A stretch of DNA of 64,000 bases from Liolophura sinensis (taxonomy: Eukaryota; Mollusca; Polyplacophora; Chitonida; Chitonidae): positions 7,997,924 through 8,061,923 of the forward strand of contig NC_088306.1 in NCBI RefSeq assembly GCF_032854445.1, in the 5' to 3' direction. The notes under the pieces are model-generated. The model did not search any database, had not been told where the DNA came from, and was given only the letters and a program-made list of their open reading frames with translations. Position 1 is the first letter of the stretch. Every line of letters starts with the position of its first letter. The translations under genes and the position numbers were made by a program. This document shows, piece by piece, positions 57,738 to 64,000 of the stretch.

Positions 57738-57797
57738 ACATTATCGTAGTCGTATGACCGCAAACTTGTTAAGTACGACGTTAAGGCACGCACTCAC
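57738..57797 (+). mobile_element. SINE or LINE tail fragment
   Basis: CGTAGTCGTATGACCGCAAA, CTTGTTAAGTACGACGTTAA, GGCACGCACTCACTCACTC matches the tail of the SINE at 55,909. Confidence 0.65.
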
Positions 57798-59087
57798 TCA
57801 CTCTAACACATTCTGACACATATACATACCCTCGCATTTAACTTACATTTACACTCTATGTCATTAATTAATCTGTTTGTATATTACGATTATTCATAAG
57901 ATTATTTAGATTTGCACTCGGCATCAGAAAATCAGATATATCGGTTCGTTACAAGTATAACATATATATAGTTACAAGTACACTGGCACTATTTATAATG
58001 TTATTTGCCGTGGTTTTGAAATAGGTGAGATTTGGAATTAGTTTTTTTATAAAAGTATTTTTTATCAACGCTCAGAAAATCTTGATTGAGGCCTCGGAAT
58101 GTCAAATTAAAACAGTGCCATTCCTTCTTTATTATAAAACATGAGGAATAAAGCAGCTAAAAATATCGTTTACAGACAGTTAACGTTAGTATTAAATAAG
58201 TCACAAACTGACTAGTAAAACGATTCTGTCCGTTTAGAGAGATAATAAATAAAAGTTTGATTTGCCCTTACTAAGATGTTTTTTTTTTTAAATCAATGTC
58301 TCGATCAGTTGCAAAAATGGTGTTGTGTTAAGGTAATGCATTTTTTAATGCAGATGTTAAAAGATTGAGCATGGACGCTTTGAGACCATTTTGGGGTAAA
58401 CCAAATGACTAACATTAAGATCAAATGGACACTCTTTATGGAACACATTTAACGATAAGATTTTGTCAACATTTGATGTTCAGAGAGCATTTTCATATTC
58501 TTTTGAGTTTCATTAACCATAAACGCTTGACACATATATACCCCGATGGTTCCCTTGTGAACAGATCAGCAACTGTGCCCTTTTAAAAATTTCCGCCATT
58601 TGAGGCTGAAATATTTTCATACTTATAATTCGCAAACGCGGTCTTCATCCGATGAAGTTATCCGATTGTCTAATGGAATAGATACTTGTCCAAACATGTT
58701 TTATTTTATGCCTTTTTCATGGTTCACCAACGTCTTGGTTGTGTTAATGCGATTGAAACGAAAGTACTTCAACTACTCCGCCACGATACAATCCCCAACT
58801 CCTTGTTCTAGAGTTTCTATAGCTGCCCACATTACATGTGCTCAGCATCCTTGTCACTCACTGAAACCATCTATATCTAGTTTTTTTTTCTAGTTAACTC
58901 ATAACATTTCCGTATGCAATGGCATACGGAACGTTCTTCTTTTCTTTGCATTTCGTGTCCGATGTGCTTCCTTTCAGGGCCGTCGTATTTTCTGACACCC
59001 TGACTGCTTTATAAGCAATTAAAAACTTTACCGCGCACCCTGCTTTGTTTGATATCTTGCATATGATTACTGCTTTATTTTGAAGGG
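57798..59087. other. Anonymous noncoding region
   Basis: R8 copy at 58,470-58,550 (GAGCATTTTCATATTCTTTT, TTCATTAACCATAAACGC). No supported gene; a 97-codon frame at 58,600-58,893 has no recognisable content. Confidence 0.45.
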
Positions 59088-59490
59088 GAACAGGCATATA
59101 TCTGGCCTGGGTTCCGGCCCATGTGACGATTGCAGGCAATGAAGTAGCTCGTGTCGTAGCTTAGAGTACCTTGCAGCAAGTGGCCCTTGGATTGCAACCC
59201 ATAGATATTACATCTTTAATTATATCCTCGTTCATTATGGCAAGATGATTGGGACACGGCTGCTGGTGGTAGGTCTAATCATTCGGTACAAAAATCAGTA
59301 TGATGAGCTTTCATTCAGTTCTTATACAGGCAAGACGAAGTTCACATTGCTGAGTGGAATATGCTCACTAAACCCAAACCTCTGTCAAACAAAACTCCAT
59401 CCTGTAGGATTGTGTGACACATGCCAGGTAGATAATACGCTCGAAAAGTTTCTGTTGCGGTGCACCAGGTATAGCTCGTACAGATAAAGG
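59088..59490 (+). pseudogene. LINE (non-LTR retrotransposon) RNase H remnant
   Basis: One frame reads LAWVPAHVTIAGNEVARVVA, matching the WVPAHVGIxGNE motif of the RNase H domain at the C-terminus of Jockey- or I-type LINE ORF2. It is followed by a stop, another stop near 59,245, and then an open stretch with LHPVGLCDTCQVDNTLEKFL and LRCTRY, which resembles the terminal CxxC...H...C region of such ORF2 proteins. The reverse transcriptase is not present upstream, so this is a 5'-truncated dead copy. Confidence 0.7.
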
Positions 59491-59949
59491 CTCAAACAAG
59501 CTGTGTTGGTGTGAGGGAATTTTCCTTTGTAGGAATAATGCTCCCAAAGAAGAATTAGTCAAATTTACTCACAGCTGTAGCAAATTATGTACCAGCAACT
59601 AAAAGATCGTAATTTATTTTTATCTACTAGCTTACTTGAACTTTGATACCTCTTTCGTACATTTGCTGTGTAAATTATTCCATTAAAGGCATGGCCAGCG
59701 CCATTTTTCTAAACGCCATCATCATCATTACTTTACATGTTTTTTTTTAAACCGTTGTTGGATCGAACACAGAACACAGTGTTGTCCCCATGCAAGCAGT
59801 GACAGCGTGGGGAATCTTCAAAATTTCTGTGGAAAATCAATATGTAGGAATAATGTCTTAGCTGTTGGTTTAATTTGGTAATTGGGAGCGATGTGTGACA
59901 AAGGCTCGTTCTATTCAATTGGTTTATATACGTATATTTCACAAATGTA

Positions 59950-60125
59950 AGTATTGGAGAGTAAACAGAGCTAAATTAGTATGGAGAATGAACACAGCTA
60001 AATCAATATGGAACGTGAATAGAGTTAAATCAGTATGGAGAGTGAACACAGCTAAATCAGTGTAAATAGTGAAGAGAGCTAAGTCAGCGTGGAGAGAAAG
60101 TAGAAGTAAGTGTCAACAGTGAGAA
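59950..60125. repeat. 27-bp tandem repeat, about six units
   Basis: AGCTAAATCAGTATGGAGAG-type units are anchored at 59,968, 59,996, 60,023, 60,050 and 60,077, a step of 27-28 bp, with worn units at both ends. Confidence 0.85.
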
Positions 60126-60132
60126 TGAGTTG

Positions 60133-60398
60133 ATTTTTTTTTCTTTTGGATTGGTGTTTTACGCCGTACTCAAGAATATTTCACTTATACGACGGCGGCC
60201 AGCATTATGGTGGGAGGAAACCGGGCACAGCCCGTGGGAAACCCACGACCATGCGCAGGTTGCTGAAGACCTTCCCACTTACGACAAGAGAGGAAGCCAG
60301 CATGAGTTGGACTTGAACTCACAGCGACCACATTGGTGAGAGGTTCCTGGGTCATTACGTTGCGCTAGCGCGCTAACCGACTGAGCCACGGAGGCCCC
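60133..60398 (-). mobile_element. V-SINE-type tRNA SINE, complete, with target duplication
   Basis: Minus-strand head GGGGCCTCCGTGGCTCAGTC with box A, GAGTTCAAGTCCAACTC with box B, centre CGCATGGTCGTGGGTTTCCC, tail AAGTGAAATATTCTTGAGTA, CGGCGTAAAACACCAATCC and an A-rich end. GAGAATGAGTTG (60,121-60,132) and GAAAATGAGTTG (60,399-60,410) match at 11 of 12 positions. Confidence 0.92.
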
Positions 60399-60410
60399 GA
60401 AAATGAGTTG

Positions 60411-60819
60411 CTTCACGCGTGGAAAATGCAACACTCATTTAAGAACCGGCAAAAGACCAATCACAAGCAATATCAATATAATATATTGACCGGATTCCAC
60501 ACACATTGGTTACAAATGTTCAATCTTTTGTGACGCCATGACGTCATAATTGTTTTCACCGGGAAGGAAAAGTAACGTTGTCACGAGAGGTGGTGGTGGG
60601 ACATCGGATATCTTTTATTAGCCAGGAGAATTCATTAATAAATTACTCATGTTTTGAACCACTCTTACAACCTCACTTAGTCAAGCAAATAAACACATGC
60701 CGTACAATCTGTAGTATTAAACGTAACTATCTTAACTGGAAAACACAGGAGACATTTTAAGATAAAGGTATATGAGCCCCAATGTGTTCACAGATTACTC
60801 TCTCACACTTTAACTACAG
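60411..60819. other. Anonymous noncoding spacer
   Basis: No upstream exon of the broken gene that follows was recognised here. The last 25 bases are pyrimidine-rich and lead to the acceptor AG at 60,818-60,819. Confidence 0.45.
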
Positions 60820-61783
60820 CGACCTTGTGGACTGGCTTGTGAAAGTGAAAACCAGTATACCTCGTCAGATTTATCCCCTGTGAAATATCAGAACTGGTCA
60901 GCTGTTCGAAAAGATGAGAATACATTCAACAAGTGTGAGTCTCCTTCATCAAAGACAGTACAATACAACGTTAATGGAACCATGTACACTATCAATGAGA
61001 CGGTTATGGCGTTGGTAACGTGTGTACTTGTGAGGACATGTACGTTGTGAGGTGTACAAATGACACGTGTAAATCTTTTATTTTTTAAAATTCCCGCTGT
61101 TTTTATACATTAGTAGAACAGTAAGTCGTTTTATTTGACTACACCTGGTGAAAGGGATTTCATATGGTCATAAAACATTGTCATGTCTTCATCCATTTAT
61201 GGTTTTCACGATCTGTTGTGTTATTCAGGCAAATGTGAGGTGAACGACACTAGGTACCATATCAGTGACGAGTTCATTGCGCCTGACGGATGTAACGCGT
61301 GTTCTTGTTTGGGCAATGGGGACGACGACGTGTACAAATGACACGTGTAAGTCAGTTTTCATGTTTTGATCTGCACTATTGTCAAGAAACAAATAGGAAT
61401 TAATTTGATTAAGACCGGGTGCTGAACGGTCTTACTTTCGTACTGGTGGGTCACCAGAGACGTGGGTTCAACCCCATTCTCGCAAAAAATGTCACTACTC
61501 CCATTGTTGTGCGAGTCTTACTGGCATTACCATGTAAGTGCTTCACTGTTCTCTTTCCTTTTGTTGTCAGGAGACCACAAGCTTCACAAGGTTTCCACCC
61601 TTCTTTTCACCTTAGTTTATAAGGTTTAGGCAACCTGTCTTGCGCCGTTGCTCCCGTTCAAATAAACCTAAAAATTTGTTCATAGTCCTAAGCCCTGTGT
61701 ATCCAGTATTTGAGTGCTAGACTGGCTACGTCAATGACTGCATTGGCTGTCCACCTTGTCGCTGCAAGGATCCAAAATGTAAA
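60820..61783 (+). pseudogene. Broken cysteine-rich gene, pacifastin-like domains
   Basis: Exon 1 (60,820-61,068) follows a pyrimidine-rich acceptor (CTCTCACACTTTAACTACAG). It encodes CGLACESENQY and, further on, FNKCESPSSKTVQYNVNGTM, then in a shifted frame NVCTCEDMYVVRCTNDTC. Its donor is GTAAAT. Exon 2 (61,229-61,346) follows TTATTCAG and encodes KCEVNDTRYHISDEF, APDGCNACSCLGNG and, in another frame, CTNDTC, with donor GTAAGT. A third possible exon (61,721-61,783) encodes NDCIGCPPCRCKDPKC. The C-x(n)-C-N-x-C-x-C...C-T-x3-C pattern is that of pacifastin-type protease inhibitor domains; a VWC-like domain is the alternative. The first two exons would join in the same phase, but each has a frameshift, so it appears dead unless these are sequence errors. 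Confidence 0.5.
61412..61670 (+). mobile_element. Possible tRNA-like SINE in the second intron of the broken gene
   Basis: GACGTGGGTTCAACCCCATT contains a strong box B (GGGTTCAACCCC), preceded by a tRNA-length stretch with CTTACTTTCGTACTGGTGGG. The end GTTCAAATAAACC is A-rich. Box A is not convincing and no second copy is in the window. Confidence 0.4.
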
Positions 61784-61957
61784 GTGAGTGAAATAAGCCT
61801 AAATTGGGGACTTCTTCACAAACAGATACACTGTCTTGTGTTGCCTGTATTAGCTCTTTGTGACAATAATGATAATAAATAATAATGAAATAATGTTGTT
61901 TGCCAATTGTGAGCGCAATTGTAGCTCAAAAATTTCAAGAAAAGCAGCAAATACCCA

Positions 61958-61973
61958 CCCCCCCCCCCCCCCC
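61958..61973 (+). repeat. Poly-C tract (16 C)
   Basis: A run of 16 C after CCCA. Confidence 0.9.
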
Positions 61974-62566
61974 GCGGTGTGTGAAAAAAAAACAAAATCA
62001 GACAGAACAAGATATACCGTACGTTTGGAATATATGACAATAAAATGGAAGTCTGAAAATCACGTTAGATATTGTCATTAGCATGTCGGAAACCGATGGT
62101 TCACACCAAAGACTGCCAGAGTACAGTCAAACAACGAAGATGTTGTTATTAAATACCTCTTTGTTGACTTTCGTGCTGAAATGAGGTATGTACACTATGG
62201 AAGAGGGATTGTTTCTGATGGTCAAAAGGGTATTACATGACGTACACAAAGTTTAAAATCGTTACATACATGTAGATATATCTCGTAATTGTTTTTGGAA
62301 GCCTTTAGCTCGGCTGTCACCTCTACGATAGCGGTCAGCTTTTCCGATGAAGGAATCCGGAGTGTCCCGGTAAATCATCGATCAAGTGGATTATTGCAAG
62401 CTGTGTTACATGTAGTGGGTTGATCGGACTCCGCAAATCCCTCCTCCATTTCACACACAGGTGACGCTGACAGGTCAACGACCTCTACACTATTTTGTGA
62501 TTATCTTTCCAATCAAATGAACAAATTAGACATGAACCCATTAAACAGTGAACCAGATAGCAAACT
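61974..62566. other. Anonymous noncoding region
   Basis: Nothing recognised. Confidence 0.5.
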
Positions 62567-63029
62567 GGCTGACTGACTGACTGTCTGGTTGGCTGACTGA
62601 TTATCTGACTGACCGGGTGACTGAGTGGCTGACTTGCCTGATGGACTAACTGGCTTAGTTAAATCGCTGAAAGCCGGATGCTAGATTGTTCGATTGAAGG
62701 CCTCAGTGACTGATTGGCTGACTGAGTGGCAGACTGACTTACTGGCAAGTGTGAAAGTGACACCGATAATGAATGAATGAGTGATCGAGTGAGTGGAGGA
62801 TTGAGTGAGTGTGTGAAGGAGTGTATGAAGACGTGAGTGTGTAAATGGCTGAGTGAGTGAACGGGTGAGTAATCGAATGAGTGAGTGAGCGAGTTTTGAG
62901 TGAGTGAGTGAGTTTGTGAATGAGTGAGTAGGTGAATAAGTAAAGAAATGAGTAAATGAAGGAGTGAGTAATTGAGCTAGTTATTGGATGAGTTAATGAG
63001 CGAGTTATTGCGTGAATGAGTCAGTGAAA
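62567..63029. repeat. Degenerate GACT / GAGT tetranucleotide array
   Basis: Starts as (CTGA)n with variants such as CTGGTTGGCTGACTGATT, then changes near 62,770 to (GAGT)n with runs like GAGTGAGTGAGCGAG. It is a long, decayed microsatellite with two motifs that differ by one base. Confidence 0.85.
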
Positions 63030-63035
63030 AAATAT

Positions 63036-63950
63036 TCACTGGGACGTTTTGAAGGTTTCACAATTTGGAGTCCTCAATGGATACATGTTCATGACTAGCG
63101 TTTCAATCATATCCATAAAACTGAGACAAAACCTTGCCATAGGACTGTCCATTTCTCGAAAACTGCCAAATGCTTGCTGAGTAAATGACTCGAAATCGCA
63201 TCTACCAAGAAATCTTCTACCATGGTTTGCAGTTGCTCCTTTGATGCATCTACTAGGTCTCGCAGAAGTTCTAGCTTAGATGTGAGCTCTGATGAAAGCT
63301 GTAGTCCTTCACTAAATACTCTAGAAATAGTTTTTCGAAGGAGCACCTCATACATCAGTGCTTATTGCTCTATTGTAATGCTTGCTACGAAGTACCTGGT
63401 CTTCTGAACCCTCTGAAATTATACCAGCTGCCACAAGAATTTCACATAAACCTTATCCATGGGACCGCTTACTGATTGCTGATTTGAAGGAAATGTAAGT
63501 GTGGAATGGACCCAAGAATGGAGGGATCAGCTCAAATTTCTCGCCATTCCCATTCTTTAACTGGTCGATAAGGGCATAAACTGTTTGATCACTTACTAGC
63601 TGGGTGAATGGCATTGATTTGCGTTCTGCTGCAGCGACCATTCGACACATTACTCCATGAATTACCCACTTTTAGGGTGGCTTTGCAAATGTCAGAAAAT
63701 AATACACTGTACTCTTCACTAAAATCTCATTGATGTTAGCTTGGAATTCTTGGAATTCAAACTTCCGATTGTCTGTTGATTTGCTGGGAAACTATCATGA
63801 CTATTTCCTGCAATATTCAGACGGGCCAGGACATACATGATCTCCTCGCTTTCTTTGCTGATCACTAGTTTGAAGTGAGATATCAATTTCCCTACGAATT
63901 GCTGGCTGTCCATGCTTGAATGTTGTGTAAGGTTGAATCTTCTAGTGTGA
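63036..63950 (-). pseudogene. Decayed gene of an uncharacterised invertebrate protein family (possibly DUF6589-like)
   Basis: Minus-strand fragments in several frames follow one another without gaps. In order they contain MDSQQFVGKLISHFKLVISK; VSDQTVYALIDQL with PPFLGPFHTYISFKSAISKR; ILVAAGIISEGSEDQV with LRSKHYNRA; MYEVLLRKTISRVFSEGLQL with LVDASKEQLQTMVEDFL; and MARFCLSFMDMIETLVMN. From memory this succession (DQxxY..., LGPFHT, LVAAG, KHYNRA, a terminal FMDM) belongs to a family found in many copies in cnidarian and mollusc genomes, perhaps transposon-derived and near DUF6589; the name is uncertain. At least three frameshifts or stops interrupt it (near 63,455, 63,365 and 63,135). It may continue past the right edge. 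Confidence 0.6.
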
Positions 63951-64000
63951 AGTGCTTAAACTTTTCACTTCCTCAGAATTTGTCATTTGGAGCATTTGGC

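Overview
This is a 64 kb piece of an animal nuclear genome, most likely from a marine mollusc and probably a bivalve. It is A+T rich and gene poor, with no operons or bacterial signals. It is full of tRNA-derived SINEs of types known from molluscs, and its one large reading frame belongs to an LTR retrotransposon of a clade common in aquatic animals. The organism call is inferred from the repeats; no host gene identifies a species.

Layout. Positions 1-15,430 hold two diverged copies of one block (about 1-4,130 and 11,710-15,430), separated by SINEs, an exact-period 34-bp minisatellite (4,898-5,101) and anonymous sequence. Positions 15,430-45,680 are a mosaic of old complex repeats, called here R1 to R7. 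Each occurs two to seven times in the window, and they are mixed with SINEs, short tandem repeats and a 994-bp tandem duplication (19,371-21,490). No convincing host exon was found there.

The centrepiece is a complete LTR retrotransposon on the minus strand at 45,682-52,488, flanked by a 4-bp target duplication (ATCT). Its LTRs differ at only two positions over 1,018 aligned bases. It has a tRNA-Pro-type primer binding site, a polypurine tract and a 1,143-codon frame encoding gag, protease and integrase. The RT connection and RNase H remnants lie downstream of integrase, which is the order of Gmr1-like Metaviridae (Ty3/gypsy). The catalytic core of reverse transcriptase is absent, and RNase H carries two frameshifts. 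A 661-bp A-tailed retroposon has inserted in the 3' LTR with its own 10-bp target duplication.

Positions 52,490-64,000 hold a 95-bp satellite with a 284-bp three-monomer higher-order period, interrupted by a SINE. They also hold a LINE RNase H remnant, a complete V-SINE, a broken cysteine-rich (pacifastin-like) gene of two or three exons at 60,820-61,783, a degenerate GACT/GAGT array, and a decayed minus-strand protein gene at 63,036-63,950 that runs towards the right edge.

How the parts relate. The SINEs have RNA polymerase III type heads and LINE-like tails, and they depend on LINE enzymes in trans; two insertions here still show perfect 12-bp target duplications. The LTR element keeps its cis signals but lacks its own RT, so if it moved in this form it used enzyme from a full-length relative. 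No functional host protein-coding gene is supported in this window.
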